Below are positions 48,549 through 61,955 of a stretch of DNA of 64,000 nt, one piece after another. Below the pieces are notes generated by a model. The model was not told the DNA's origin, searched no databases, and saw only the letters and a list, made by a program, of their open reading frames with translations. Numbering within the stretch: position 1 is the first letter of the stretch; each line of letters starts with the position of its first letter. This DNA comes from Sceloporus undulatus (taxonomy: Eukaryota; Chordata; Lepidosauria; Squamata; Phrynosomatidae). The stretch spans positions 154,804,070 through 154,868,069 of the forward strand of contig NC_056524.1 in NCBI RefSeq assembly GCF_019175285.1, read 5' to 3'. The position numbers and the translations under genes were made by a program.

Positions 48549-51149
48549 TCAATGTTAACTGCCTGTAGGGATGAAGTTTGAGTAATACAAGGCTATTTTT
48601 ATAATGCCAGGCTGAAAATTTCACAGAAGATGGTTTCCCTGTGTAAAGGATTTTCCAGTTTATCATCACTAGCCACAACATTTGGCCAGATTTTAGGACC
48701 GTTTCTTCTACCACCCTCTCATTTTTGAACCACCTAGTTTGACAACGGAAAATGTGAAAGCCTTAATGATTTTGTAATGTGGTTTGTCCTACAAATGATT
48801 AGTACTAAAATCTGTTGTTTTAATATGTAGACCATTCTGCTGCTTTTATTTGGGGGGGGGGGGGAGAGATAGTTATGCATCTTATTCTTTAAAAGCAACA
48901 AATCACTAGGTACTATCTGAAGACAAGAAAAACAAGCATCAGATGTTGATGATACATTTATTTTTATGCAATTAATCTAATGATTATGTTCTAAGAAGTT
49001 TGCTTATCATTGCAACCTCAGTTTAGGTGGTCTATGAGATCTCAAAGAAAGTGTGTGATAATTCATTATTGGTGGCAACCAGGGATAGAGAGGGAACCCT
49101 CCCATTGGTGTGATTTGATTTTAAGCTCTGCCAACTCAAGCAACCCATTGGTTCCCCCCTGAACTTGGAAGAGTGGAGTGGGTTTAGATTCTGCCTGGTG
49201 AGAAAAGTCACTATCATTCCTTGCTGCCAAGGTCCAGCAGTGATCAATAATTTAATAAGCAGAAGCTACCTTTCCATTTGAAGAAGAAAATCATACCTTT
49301 AAAACTTATTTTTATTTCATTGTTACAATGGGCATGTCTAGACAGACCATTTATATTTGTTTGTCCCCCCATATGCACACTTGAGTTTCTCTGTCCACAC
49401 AAGGCAGGACCAAAGGCCCGATTTGAGTGCAGATTGTCTTCATGTGGGAAGGCAAGTTTTACAACGAATCTGGTCCTTCCCTACCTTAATCTGGTTTTAT
49501 ATTCACCATTTGTTCCAGATCTTCCAGGAAAATCTGGAACACTCCCAATAGTGAAGCCAGACAGCTATTTACACAGAATCTGCCACTGGGGCTACTGGTC
49601 TATTAAAGAATCCACTAAGCAAGACTCAACATTGCAATCTTTCCAGGCATTATACTCAGGGTGTGGTGGGCCTGGAAAAAATGGCTGCCTGTCTCTCTGT
49701 AGTTTGTCCTGATTCTTAGTGCCAAGTGTGGGTATAGCCCAGAGTTCCTTTTGATGGGACCTCTGAGACATTGGCCCTCACTGACTGTGCATCCATGTCT
49801 TCCGTCAATAATTAGGGACCGCTTGGAGTACACAAAGGTGGTCAAAGGCCCTGAAAAGCAAAATCTTGGTTGTCCTCAAGGTGCCAAAACATATGAGAAG
49901 CCTGCAAGAATATCATTGGTGGAATATTATGTTTTAGACTGCTAGTGAATATCACCAGTAGAGCTGAGTTTGTTCACTTGGAATATAAAAACAACGACCA
50001 CTAAAACAAAAAAGTTAGCCAGTGTTCCAGAATTTGGAAAGGTTATGTTCTAGATCACATCTCCCAAAATTCCTTAGCCAGCACTAACAATTCTGTAGTG
50101 GAGTGGGGACTGGAATATGCAGAATGATTTTACTACATATGACCTAAATCCTCTTGCTAGTTCCATTAAGAGTAAACCCACTGATCAACTGCTGAATGAT
50201 CAACCAAGATTTATGTAAATCCTACTGATTTAATGAGTGTACTGTACTGGAACTCCCAGTAGAATACAGCCTATGCAGCACATCCTTCCTTGCTTTATTA
50301 GGAAAAGCTCCTAGCTATTCTGTACTGATGGGGAAAAGCCAGGGTTAATAATGTCAGCAAGTAAAGGAGAGTGTGAAGACCACACAAGTAAGTGAGCATA
50401 GATGTTCATGTGGGAATAGATTTGGAACCAGTCCTCCCTGTTATAATATGTGCGAATACATTTGGAACTCCTCTTCCGCAGACCCCAATGTTCTGCCAGC
50501 TATATGGCTCTGTGATGAGAAGTTAGTCAAATAAAAACATTGAATGCATTTTGTTCGCCAGAAACTGGGCCAAACAAATTTTATTCTAGCACTATTGTTG
50601 AATGGCCTCATTCGTGCTATGAAAATGGTGTCACATAAACTTTTTCCTAAAACAAAACATTATATTAAAACCTAACCAGAGGGAAGGTGAAGCTGGTCAT
50701 CATATAAAGGTGATTTCAGAAATCAGATTTAATCTCAACAGGTGGCCTGTTGCAAACGCCTATTCTCCCAGTTACAGTACACTAGTTCTGCAAAATGGGG
50801 ATAATAAAGTGAACTTATAATTACATTATGGTCAAAATACATTACTTCAATATAATGTAAATAACTGCCAAGAGTTATATTATGCTTCCATGGCACAACC
50901 TTTGTACTGAATAGCAATGCAGTGCAATAGCAATGCACAATGCATATTCACAGTGGACTTTGATGTGGACCCATATATACAACAGTTCCATATGTATGTA
51001 ACTCCACTGCTGCACCATCAACTGGATATACCATTACAAGTTGTCAGTTGTCCTCAAAAATAATTTCATGTGCAAAAATAGTTTCATTCATCTGTTCCTT
51101 CCCAAAATCTCTGGTTATTTTAATCTGTTCAATAAACAACTAACCCTTT

Positions 51150-51347
51150 TAAGAGGAACTTCTTGACGGTAAGAGCTGTTCAACAGTGGAACACACTCCT
51201 TCGGACAGTGATGGAGTTTCCTTGGAGATTTTCAAACAGAGGCTGGATGGCCATCTGTCAGGGATGTTTTGATTGTGATTTCCTGCATGGCATGGGGTTG
51301 GACTGGATGGCCCTTGTGGTCTCTTCCAACTCTATGATTCTATTATT
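51150..51347 (+). mobile_element. CR1 LINE 3' end
   Basis: AAGAGGAACTTCTTGACGGT, AGAGCTGTTCAACAGTGGAA, TTTTCAAACAGAGGCTGGAT and GGCCATCTGTCAGGGATG, then GGGTTGGACTGGATGGCCCT and TCTATGATTCTATTATTC. This is the standard CR1 3' UTR and its ATTCTATG terminal repeat. 5'-truncated to about 200 bp, antisense to ZCCHC24. Confidence 0.95.
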
Positions 51348-53059
51348 CTCTTTTAAAAAGTCAGTATTATACTGTATGATCCTGACAGACCCAACAATCA
51401 TTTTGAAAGGAAACAAACATGAGAGAGGACTGGGCAAGACAGACTGCACATACATGCATGCACCACAATTTACTGGACTAGAATAATTGTATCTGAACTG
51501 AAGCTATGAGAAGGGAAAGCACACCTTAAATCCAATTGCTTGTCCCAACTAGAACCGACTCACTGAATCAAGTTAATATAAGTGTTGGCTTACCAAGTTT
51601 CCATTACTTCAATGGGTCTACTCTAGTTAGCATCTAGATTTAGGCCAAGGTAACTAGGATGATGAAGGAAAGATTGTAGAGACCAGTTTGACTACTGTGC
51701 ATGGTGACAGGATTGCAAATCTTTCACACTTAATCTAGTACACTGAAGCACTGCCATAGTAATGTGCAGGGTTTTGAAGTCCCACATCTATGTATTTGTG
51801 ATCATTTTTTAAAATGTTCCCACACACAGTTTTCTACCAAAGTTAGGATCCTGATCTTGACTGCTTTTCTTAAAATGTCTCAGTGAAGTAGGAATATTTC
51901 TGATTGCATCTTTCATCTTCTTTTCTCACTCACTCTCTCTGTAGTTGTCTTAAAAATCTTAACCTGTACAAAACTGCAGAAATGGGATCAACTGATTATT
52001 CCCCCTCCCCTCACATCCACTTCAACTGTCTATCATAACAGTTTTGTTTTAAATTACACACCATGGTAAAAGAGATGGGGGTGGGGGGAGCCACAGTGGA
52101 AACATCTACCCCAAGGAAACAAGCTAAGATGTACCATATTTTAAGATGCAAGCAAAACCAACTATAATTCCACTTGTTCAACTATCTGAATAACCACACT
52201 GGGCTTTGACTAAAAAAGCTACAGTGAATTTTTATCATGAATTTGAAAAAAACTGGAATTACTGCTTTGTGTTTCATGGTGCCTCTGTTCACAAAGGTGA
52301 CATTCTCCTTCCCCTGTTCCATGCAAAAGACTCTGAGATAGGTTCAGAAGAAAAGCTCCAGTTTTTGACGTTTTGCTAAAGGTTTGTGTGACCTCCTCCT
52401 CATCCCTGGCTTTGGTACAGCTGTAGTGCCACTGCTTTGAATGGAATAGCCAATTTTTTTAAGGTGGAAAAGATGCCCACTCTGGCCACCATCTCAACAA
52501 GGAAACAGAGGAACCCTTGCTCAGGGTAGCTGTACTACACAAAGATGCCTGGGGAGATGCTGCTGTGACTCAACACAAAAAAGAAATGCAGCAGTGACTG
52601 TATTTATTGATACAAACCAGCTTTAAACAAATTAACGCAAATACTCAGGAATATTTTTTTCCTGGAAGTAGAGCAAAGGATGTCGGGAATGCCAAGAGTT
52701 TCTTGGACCACCGACAGAAATAATATCTTTTCCCTGATTTGTTTTTCCCATGCATTGGTTGATTTCAGTTTTATTGGCCTGCAAGCCATTTAGATTTCAG
52801 AAATGTTATTGTTACCAGCACATTATGACATACTTGCAGAGGAGAGACTTTGGAAACACAGGAAACCAGGTTGCTCTGGGCCAGATGGAGGCCATAAAGC
52901 AGTGCTGAGGCTGCCTGCCACTGGAGGAGTATAGCTGTGGGATTTAAGTCCAGAAACAGCACATCTGTTCAACTTAGCACAAGCTTATGCAGTATTCCCA
53001 CCACAATTTCACTAACTAGCGAATGAGCATTTGTGAACATAGTGGCTATAACCTAGAGC

Positions 53060-53190
53060 AGTGGCTCCCAATTCTGCATTCCCAAATCCTGGATGATCTT
53101 CATTTTGCAGACCCAGCCAGTATGGCCAGTGGTGAGAGATGCTGGGAGTTGTAGTCACACCCAGAGTTTAAGGATCACTTATCTGGAGCA
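53060..53190. repeat. Palindromic MITE, diverged (CCTCCAGATG-type)
   Basis: GAGCAGTGGCTCCCAATTCT at the left and, near the right, AGTTTAAGGATCACTTATCT. The centre CCCAGCCAGTATGGCCAGTG with GGGAGTTGTAGTC is shared with 25635-25765. Confidence 0.55.
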
Positions 53191-53555
53191 GCAGTTCCTA
53201 GACTTTCTACATGAAAGAAGGTCTTCCATGTCAGGCACGCACGGTGAATGCATTGTGGATTTTATTCATGATTTTAAAGGAGATGTTCATGGTGCTGAAC
53301 CTATTTTGGGGTTGAAAACCTTGGATAGTTCCTTGAATAAAACCCGTAGTGGGTTCACTGCACCTCTGACACAGAAGCCTGATGGAAGCAATATCCACAT
53401 GAAGACATCAGCTAGATATATGCTGGCAGTTAGAGCTAACACAAAGATAAACATCACCCCACAGCAAGGAGCACCTTAGGCAACACTTTTCTTTTCTTTA
53501 TCTATTTTTGTTATTATAGCATTTATGGTGTTTACAGTTGTGGTGTTGTTTATAG

Positions 53556-54053
53556 TACAATCGGCCTTTCGTATTGGCAGGGTTCAGTTCTGAAACGCTC
53601 CCCCCTCCCCCGGTTAATACCAAAAAACATGGGACCTCAAGTCCCATTACTATCAATGGATGCTATGTGTGCATGGCTGTGTTGGCATGGCTATGTGCAC
53701 ATCGCAGAAGAACAACCACAACAGGAGGCTTTCACAACCAACTCAAAAAATAGAAGGGAGAAACTAGCAAGGCACTAAGGTGTGATATGTCCAATAAATA
53801 CTATATATCTAAAATAAATGAAACCACCACTTAAACTTCTGAATAATACTAAATTATATTTTACAGTGACCCCATGAAAATAATACTGAAATCCATCACA
53901 TAACCATACAAAATACTGTCTAAAACAGAGTATATCAAACTAAGTCCACATATTTTTCCAAGTCCTCATAACCTCAGCTGCAGAAAACAGGTTGCTTTAA
54001 ATGTAAACCCAATCCTTAGATGACTAGCCCACTGATACAGAGGGCCAACTGTA
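53556..54053. mobile_element. Tigger-like MITE
   Basis: Ends TACAATCGGCCTTTCGTATT and, reverse-complemented, TACAGTTGGCCCTCTGTATC. About 500 bp, A-rich middle. TA at both edges. Confidence 0.72.
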
Positions 54054-54156
54054 CTTGATAAAATTGCCTCAAACAAAATACAGTACAGTAAGTTTTGCTA
54101 TTGCACATGTTTTTATAATGCAAATTGGCAATAACACCTTAAGTTAATAGAGGAAC

Positions 54157-54374
54157 ACAGTGGGCCCTTGGTATCTACTGGGGTTTGGTTCAAGGACACA
54201 CACACACCTCGAGATACTAAAATCCATGGATGCTCAAGTCCCATACTGTACAGTAGGGTAGTAAAAATCAAGGTGTGTATATATATATATATAGTGTGTG
54301 TGTATGTGTTTTCCCAAGCCATGGATGGTTGAATCTGTTGCCAAAGAATCGATGGCTACAGAGGGCTGACTGTA
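54157..54374. mobile_element. Tigger-like MITE
   Basis: Left ACAGTGGGCCCTTGGTATCT, right (reverse complement) TACAGTCAGCCCTCTGTAGC. The interior AAATCCATGGATGCTCAAGT is diagnostic of this group. A (TA)n/(TG)n tract at 54276-54308 lies inside. Confidence 0.78.
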
Positions 54375-55124
54375 CTATTTGCAGAACATAAAATCTTAAT
54401 TGTCTATAGTGTGACGGAGCATTCAAAATTGACACCTCCCTTCATCTCAGCTAATAAGTGGCAACCCTGTCTCCCTTGCAAGCCAGAGATGAGATGCCAT
54501 CCTGAGACAGGAGTCAGTGAGGTCGATGGAAGGTGGGTGTGGGATCATTTGTGGGGGGTTGAAATTGTAAACTGGAACAGGAATGAGTGAGGGGCAAGGG
54601 GGGGAGCATATACACAACCTATGGCTGCTGCAGCAAGCCAGGGCTTGTCAGTGCCAAGGTACAACAAACATTATTAGTTGTTCAAAGTATTAGGAGATCT
54701 TTCCACCTTTCAGGGAGGGCTTCCTGGTGCTTGGGGGAGCTGTATGTTGCCCACCACTACCATAAATACTTTTCCTCATGTTTTTAATGGTAATAATCAC
54801 ATATGCATAAAATTTAAAAATTATTCATTAAAAATTGTGGCAAATTGAATAAGTATCTTAGCTATCAGTAATATTTTTTGAGATCTGCACCTAATCCTAT
54901 TTCTCCCATAAGTCCTGTTATTTTTAGAATGTGATTTTCTATAACATGGACTTTTTAAGGAACACAATTATCACATTATAGCAGAATTTATTGTACACCC
55001 CATGTTCTGCTGATTTTGGTCAAGAATAAATGATATGGAACTTGAAATTGGAAAAGAAAGCATACTGTAAAGCTGTTCGGCAGAAATTCATGTTTGTAGT
55101 TTGTGCCTACACTACAAAACATAG

Positions 55125-55440
55125 GCACGGTACAGACGGCGCAAAAGTGTTGTGCTTGCACCATGCTAGGATTACAGGATCGCGCAGCAACTACACGGTC
55201 CCTAACCTAGCACGTACTGGCAACAGCATAATGGCGGCACCCTGTGTACACGGGTGCCACCATTATGATGTTACGAATTATAGCGTCCACATGTCATGTC
55301 ATGCCAGTTACATCACGAGTGCGCCATTGGCGCACTTGGACGTAACTGGCACGGTAGGAAAAGAACCTGCTTTTTGCGGGTTCTTTTTCCTCCGCAGGGA
55401 AGCCACACGGTTTGGCGGCTGCAGCTTCCCTGCAGAGAAA
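55125..55440. mobile_element. hAT-like MITE, one end only
   Basis: Left end GGCACGGTACAGACGGCGCA; G+C-rich interior with hairpins ACAGGATCG..CGATCC-like, GGTGCCACCATTATG/CATAATGGCGGCACC and GAAAAGAACCTGC/GCGGGTTCTTTTTCC. I cannot place the right end. Confidence 0.5.
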
Positions 55441-56814
55441 AAAATGCTGCTGCCACTCCAGACCTTCAAGCAGGTATGTACCATAGTTTGTCTATCAAAA
55501 ATTAAAAATGGGGTAGAGGGTGGGAATAATAATAATAACCTAGTTCATGGCAGATATGACATTCCACAAACACTGAATCCCCAAGCTCAGGTCAGCAAAG
55601 TGCCCCTACAGGTTGGTACCAAGGGCAAGTGTCCAGTTTGCTTAACTGAGAGGCCAGGCCTGCCACAGAACAGTGCATGCATGCCAGTGAAGAAGTGATC
55701 ATAGTAAGTATAGCACAGAAGTGGAAGAGTGAATTTTGTTTTATGAATGTATACTCTGGCTAATGCAGATTTCACATATGCACATTAATTTAAAGTTGGA
55801 TGATAGGCCAGAAAGGTCAGGTGAAGGAACACTTCTTGAGTCTCATGTGTGAAAATATCCAAAACAATGCAGCACATCAACTCAAAGCTTAATGTCCTAC
55901 AACTGTCTGCTTGGTTGCTAGAGCAAAACAGATAACATTATAGGTAGTCCTTTTAAAAACTACTGTTGGAAAACAACACAAATATATAGTTAGTCAAGGA
56001 ACTGTGATATATCCAAGATTTTGTGAAATTTGATTCAATTTGGAAGATCCAAAGTGGAAGAATCCTTCACCTCTGAGAAGATGATGTTCAGAGGAGGAAA
56101 TCAGCTACCAGCTGGCTGAATATGCACCAGTTCTGCATCTTCATGGCAGAGATAATATTGGAGAAAGTGAAAACAGAGGAAGGCTGCTTGATAAGAAACC
56201 GACAGAGATTGTTACTTCTCCCAAAGAGAGCGGTTAGGTTGAGTGGTGGTGGGAATAAGGAGGAAATGACCATTAAGTCGTTGGCATCTGGACAGTGATG
56301 CTTCCAAGAATGTCAAGGAAATGAATACACAGGCTTTGGGTTAGGGTTAGATATGGACTCTCTTATAATGCCAGACAAAAAACCAGCTATTAGCAACTAG
56401 CTGGAATAAAAGACAGCAACATTCTGGAAAGAAGAGATATTGTTTAAAAAAAAAAAGAGCTCCACCATTGTGTTGTTGGGGAAATATGTAGTTTAAAGAA
56501 CTATGGAGGGGGGAAAATGGCATAGTAAATGTGGCTTGGAAACGTCCCTGAAACCATGTCAATAATAGGCTTGGTTGATCAGTGCATCTGGGGTTGAAAT
56601 CTTGGAAATCATGTCTCCTTCATGCTGAATTCCAAGGAAACATCTTCCTTGAACTGCAAATGGGCACTAAATTTCCTTGAGTTTGAAAATCTACCAGTGA
56701 CCACATGGCCAAAGGGGAAGGTTCCAGTCTGCAGATAGCCCTCCCTACCATCTGAACTAAGACCAGAAACAGAAAATACAGGCCTATGACTAACATCTTC
56801 CATTTTTTCTCCTG

Positions 56815-56930
56815 TTTGGCTGATGAAGAAGTCACTGTAACTTCGAATGCTTGCAACATGTACCGTAATTATGCATTTTGGTTGGTCCAATACAGGTATC
56901 ATTGTTTGGATGTTACAGAACTGCCAAGAA
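56815..56930 (+). repeat. Family C repeat with hammerhead-like core
   Basis: CTGATGA (56820-56826), A, GAAGT-CACTGTA-ACTTC (a 5-bp stem), GAA, then TGCTTGCAACATG and further on TTTTGGTTGGTCCAATACAG and TTGTTTGGATGTT. The order and spacing match 27255-27397 and 6120-6265 (opposite strand). The base after GAA is T instead of the usual A. Confidence 0.6.
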
Positions 56931-58085
56931 TCTGTATTCCAAGCCAGCACCACTGGGTGGATTTCTATGTTTCCAGGAAAGATCAGAGTTACATTTGAAC
57001 AAGAATGAGAAAAGCCATACCTTCTCTCCATTTTTCAGTCCACACATGATTATTCCTTTTCATCACCTATATTTTTGCCATCTTACAGCCTATACACACC
57101 ACTTGAAATATTTGACTAGTGTTGTCGTAGTTGCCATAGCTACTACAGAATCAAAAAAAGATCCAACATAAAATGCTCTTAAAATGCACTACATGTAAGC
57201 ATGAATATTTTCAATAACAGACTTTCAAGCTATGCTGAGAAGCCTGAGACCTCCAGTGTAATCACTTAGCTCTCCCCCTCATATTAAAATCTCCAGTGGT
57301 ACCTCTGAACCTATGACACTGAGAAAGACCAAGTTGCCAAAGCACACCTCTGCTCCCTTGCTGGGTGAAAGATATGCCAAGTGCAAGCATCAGCCCCCAA
57401 ACCAATCCTATCTTTAATCCTGCAAACAAGCCATTAATCAAAATGTCTAGTTTAATCTAACAGTCAAAGCCCTTTCTCTGAACCCCAATAATAATCTTGG
57501 AGAATTAGACAAGGAATTTCTTTCATGGTACTGCTGCTGTCACTGCCAAGCAAGGGAGTAGAGACTGTGCTTTGGAATGGATTCTGGATTTCTGGCATGG
57601 TGTCATCAGTTGCTAGTCACACAGCCTCCAGTCTCATTTGTAATGGATCAGTTTTCATTTTGACCTACTTTAAATTAATCTGAAAGCTTCATCTCAGCAC
57701 TCAAATATTTTCTATGGCTAAGGGAGGTCTTTGCTTTACTTTTCCAGCTGACCTTTTTCTAGTCCTCTGCCTCACACGCCTTACCAAATGCTACTTCTTA
57801 GTATTCAGATTCCCTCCCACTCTTCCTCCACAATTCTGGTTATACAGTTATCTGTAAACTGAAATATACAGTACCTCATTTGGAATGAACAGCAATAAGG
57901 GCATTAAATCCAACCAGCAGTGTAGTGGAGCCAAGACTTACATTGTCAGTGTGCCTGGAGCTTTGGACTGACTGAGATGATGGCACTGTTTGTCACACAC
58001 ACATACTGTGAACTATTTCAAGAAACTACTTCTAGCAGTTATTATCAATACCAAGAGCCAGTTGTTTTGTAAAGCTAATGGGTAA

Positions 58086-58318
58086 TACAGTCGGCCCTTC
58101 TTATACACAAATTTTTTATACACGGACTCAAGCATTCACAGTTTGAAAATGTTCCCAAAAAGTATAAATTTCAAATGTCAAACCTTGATTTTCCATTTTT
58201 TATAAGGGACACCATTTTGCTATGTCATTATATTGAATGGGACTTGAGCATCCATGGATTTCGTTATCCACGGGGGATCTTGGAACCAAACCCCAGCGTA
58301 TAACAAGGGTCCACTGTA
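58086..58318. mobile_element. Tigger-like MITE
   Basis: Ends TACAGTCGGCCCTTCTTATA and, reverse-complemented, TACAGTGGACCCTTGTTATA. The interior has ATGGGACTTGAGCATCCATG and CCACGGGGGATCTTGGAACC. TA target site. Confidence 0.85.
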
Positions 58319-59496
58319 ATTGCCCTTTCAGAACCAACCCACTGACAGCTATCTTGCATGGCATGTTTTTAAAATGCTGTATTACCTTTATAGATGCTAT
58401 TGCCTAACTTATGTAGACATGCAATGGCAGAATACTAGAAGTTGCTCAGTATAGATCAGCTGGTTCATATTTTGCTTCCATCCTCAGATACAGCTAGGAA
58501 TAGTCTCTTGATTCAGCTGGATCGTTGAAAAAGGAATCCTGTAGAAGCTCCAATAACATATTTTCTATTGTAGTCTACATAGTTAGGGTTACAGGAAAAC
58601 CACAGTAACACTGTTGATTTGTTCCAGTAAATTTTGCATTAGTATATATATTGTTTTGCAGCAGAGAAAGCTCTGTGTTAAGATACAGCAAAATGACTGG
58701 AAATCATTAAAGACCAGCCAAAATGTAACTATTTATTTAATGTATTTATGTTATTGCAGGGATTTTCTGCTTCAGGCTCCCAAATATCCTGAGATGAATG
58801 TAATAATCTGGTTGCATGTAAAAGTTATTTATCAATGAGAGTTATACTCAGCTCACCACACTAAGTCAAACAAAAAACACTATAGTTTAGAATAGAAGGA
58901 GTCAGGACCACCCCAAGATGCGTTACTAGCTGAAGCAGAGTAGGGAATTATGTCTACTGGGGATGTAAATTGTCACTAATTTTGTTCTTGAAGGAAAGTC
59001 TAAGTAGCTTTAGCAATTTTCTTCTGGCTGTGAGAAATAAGACTATTCATTTTGGGACTTCCACTGTACAAAATTCATACAAATGTTGTACTTGGGACTT
59101 ACTCTATGCAAAATTTACACATACTATTTTGGTTAGGAAAATAACATTTTCTGACACATGGGAACTCTGTATAGAGCAAGGGGAAAGGTTAGTGATTCTG
59201 AGAAATGGGGAAAGGTAAGCTACCCATGTGGGATCTTAGGCAGTTTGGTACAGTGTTCAGCCAGAAAATAACATCAATATTTGTTTTCAGTTTGCTTGTT
59301 TGTTTGTTTTTTCTGAGGGGGGGGTCAGAGGCGCTGCAGAAATGCCAGGGGGCTTCAGGAGCCAGTAAAATACAATAAAATAAAATAGCAATTGCAGACA
59401 CACTTTACCCTTCCCTGGCCTATCATATTTCAGACTTCCAGTTTCTGACCTCAGATTGACCAGTATCCTACTTCTTCCATGGTATGTATTTTGCTA

Positions 59497-59688
<192 letters not shown>

Positions 59689-59891
59689 CTAAAATGGGAA
59701 GGAATAGGGGAAATTAGGTAATAAGAAGTAAAAAACAGGAAATGGGAATGAATTGTACAGGCGTTTTACATGTCTCAAGCAGCTTTTTGTTATTTTTTTA
59801 CAACGTTAGTGTAAAAGTCCATTATAAAGTACACTACTTTTGAAATAGAAGGATATTGCAAAAGTAGGTTGCCAAATGACACTGTTGGGCA

Positions 59892-60070
59892 CACAGCCCT
59901 GGTGGTGTAGTGGTTAAATGCCAGTATTTCGGCCACAACGTTGTGAGTTCTTTCCCAAAGAGCTCCAGGTAGACTCAGCCTTCCATCCTTTCATAGGCCA
60001 GTAAAATGAATACCCAGCTTGTTGGGGGCAATTGAGTTACAGACTGTAAACTGCTTAGAGAGTGCTAAGT
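59892..60070 (+). repeat. Sauria-type SINE
   Basis: CACAGCCCTGGTGGTGTAGT head, ACGTTGTGAGTTCTTTCCC box-B region, AAAATGAATACCCAGCTTGT and TTGGGGGCAATTGAGTTACA, TAAACTGCTTAGAGAGTGCT. The terminal (TTGCTA)n tail is lost. Confidence 0.88.
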
Positions 60071-60289
60071 TATGGTCCTATGCTCTTTTGGGGGGGCAAA
60101 ATCTCACTGGGCAAGTCCAGGCTCTTCAATTCGCTTGAAAAAGATCTTTACATTGCATTTATTTATTTCATATTACTGTATTCACAATACTACCACTTAG
60201 CATGCTGATTATTTAAACTACTTTGTGTACACAATTATGCTGTTGTAGTGCTGTTTATAGTGCATGTTTCTTACCAAAAGTAAGCCTCA

Positions 60290-60475
60290 CTATGGGCCGG
60301 AACAGACGGCCTGTTAGAGATGCCTTCTGGGTGTCTTGGGAGTGAGGTGTTTACATGCTGCATGTTCCAAAGATGCCCAGAAGCTGGCTGACTGCCCAGA
60401 TGTGGGCAGCTTCAAGACACTCCGGCAGCACAGCATTTACATATCGCACACTTCCGGAATATCCTGAACAACATT
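60290..60475. mobile_element. hAT-like MITE, partial (CAGACAGGCC relative)
   Basis: Begins TGGGCCGGAACAGACGGCCT. The interior has GCATCTTTGG-type inverted blocks (ACATGCTGCATGTTCC, CCAAAGATGCCCAGAAGC). The right end is not recognisable. Related to 45912-46107. Confidence 0.55.
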
Positions 60476-61034
60476 CAACAGTTTCACTGAATTTGTACAT
60501 AAATTAGTATCATACCCACATTAGTGTGTGTGTGTGTGTGAGAAAGAGAGAGTTTGACAGACAAAGAGGTCTAGGTTCACTGTGTGAAGTAATATCAGAG
60601 GCAAGAATCAAACAAGGGACTTTCCAGTTCCTTCAAAATTGTTTCTAAGCAACTATTATACCAATGCTGCCACCATCAAAACATGGCTATATGCAAAATG
60701 GTCAAATACTTGGCAGTAAAGAACAATAGTGCAATGAAATTAAAAGGTCAGTAAAATCGGTATCAATAAGAGCTTTCCACCAACATTCTATCAACTTTTG
60801 TCATATGATAGCATAATCAAGAGACAGAAAATTCAGGTTAGGACTTCACAGGAAAAGGGATAGCTTGTTTCCCTTTGGAGGAACTCCATGGGGGAGAGTA
60901 GAAAAACTAGAGTAACCAACAATTTATTTCTTCCATAATCTAATCTTTACCCTGACCAGCAGAAGTCATTTTGCTAGTCAACAAAGCAAAGTACTGTACA
61001 TGTTACAATCTATCCAGTACCTTCAAAGGATGAA

Positions 61035-61238
61035 ATAAAAGATATAGCTGTTTTAGTCTGTAGAATCAATACGTAGAGAGATCTTGTAGCACCTCTGAGA
61101 CTAACTGAAAGAAAGAAGTTGGCAGCATGAGCTTTCACAAGCTTCATTTTACTTCCTCAGATTCTCAAACCAAAAGCATCTGAGAAAGTAAACTGAAGCC
61201 TATGAAAGTTCATGCCGCCAACTTCTTTCTGCCAGTTA
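61035..61238. repeat. Family A palindromic repeat with a hammerhead-like core in each arm
   Basis: Left arm AGATCTTGTAGCACCTCTGA, GACTAACTGAAAGAAAGAAG and TTGGCAGCATGAGCTTTCAC; the right arm mirrors it with ATGAAAGTTCATGCCGCCAA and CTTCTTTCTGCCAGTTAG. Minus strand: CTGAGGA (61154-61160) ... GAAA (61133-61136), GCTCATGC. Plus strand: CTGAGAA (61180-61186) ... GAAA (61203-61207 region), GTTCATGC. The stem between is decayed. Truncated on the right by the next element. Confidence 0.7.
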
Positions 61239-61950
61239 GGAATCAAACAGACAGTCAGAATAAACAGGTTTCAGGATGGCTTTGAGGTGGGGTGTTTAGA
61301 TGATGCATGCCTCAAAGCTGGACAGAAACTACTCTCAAGCCGTCCTACAAGGAGAAAAACTGGACTAAAAAGGAGCTGGATTTTTCCACTTCTTCCGAGA
61401 AAATGTGCACTTTCACATGTACGTATAAATGCATTGATGCCAGGGGGGCTCTAAAGGGGTGCTCTATTTTAATCATAATCCTAATTGGGCATATAAACAC
61501 CCCATCACAGGAACACATTTAAAAGGGATGGAGCTGCATACCCAAGTAGTGAGGGTGGCAATGCCCAAAAGAGAAAGCTGACAGCTCTCATGGAGATGAA
61601 TACAACATATACAAAACAGTTAGTCAAAGAGAGGGCACAGGGTGAAGGTGGGGCATGATTGTATCTTGCTGGCATCTGCATGGGCATTCCAAATGTGTGC
61701 AGGTTCACTGGGACAGCCATGCAATGGGATGGCAGTCACTGGTGGTACCCTCCTGTGAAGGTGTGCAGGGATGGTGGGGGGAACAGTAAAAAAAAAAGTA
61801 CCCAGCGGCATGGCTTCAAGCCGTGCCATGTGGTCATGACATGCACACTCCAGCCATTTTAGGAGTGAAAAGTACAGTAGGTGGGGTTTCAATGCGGCTT
61901 TGGAAAAGGCAGCTTCAAGCTGCTTTTCCCCTGTCCATCTGTTTCACCCC
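61239..61950. mobile_element. hAT-like non-autonomous element, 712 bp
   Basis: Ends GGAATCAAACAGACAGTCAG and, reverse-complemented, GGGGTGAAACAGATGGACAG. The inner blocks GGCTTTGAGGTGGGGTG and GGTGGGGTTTCAATGCGGCT suggest further symmetry. Abuts the family A repeat on the left and a foldback MITE on the right. The several plus- and minus-strand frames inside are not gene-like. Confidence 0.6.
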
Positions 61951-61955
61951 ATATA

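Noticed and set aside
55030-55698. 222-codon open frame on the plus strand
   Set aside because: It runs through a G+C-rich hAT-like MITE inside the ZCCHC24 intron, antisense to the gene, and shows no known domain.
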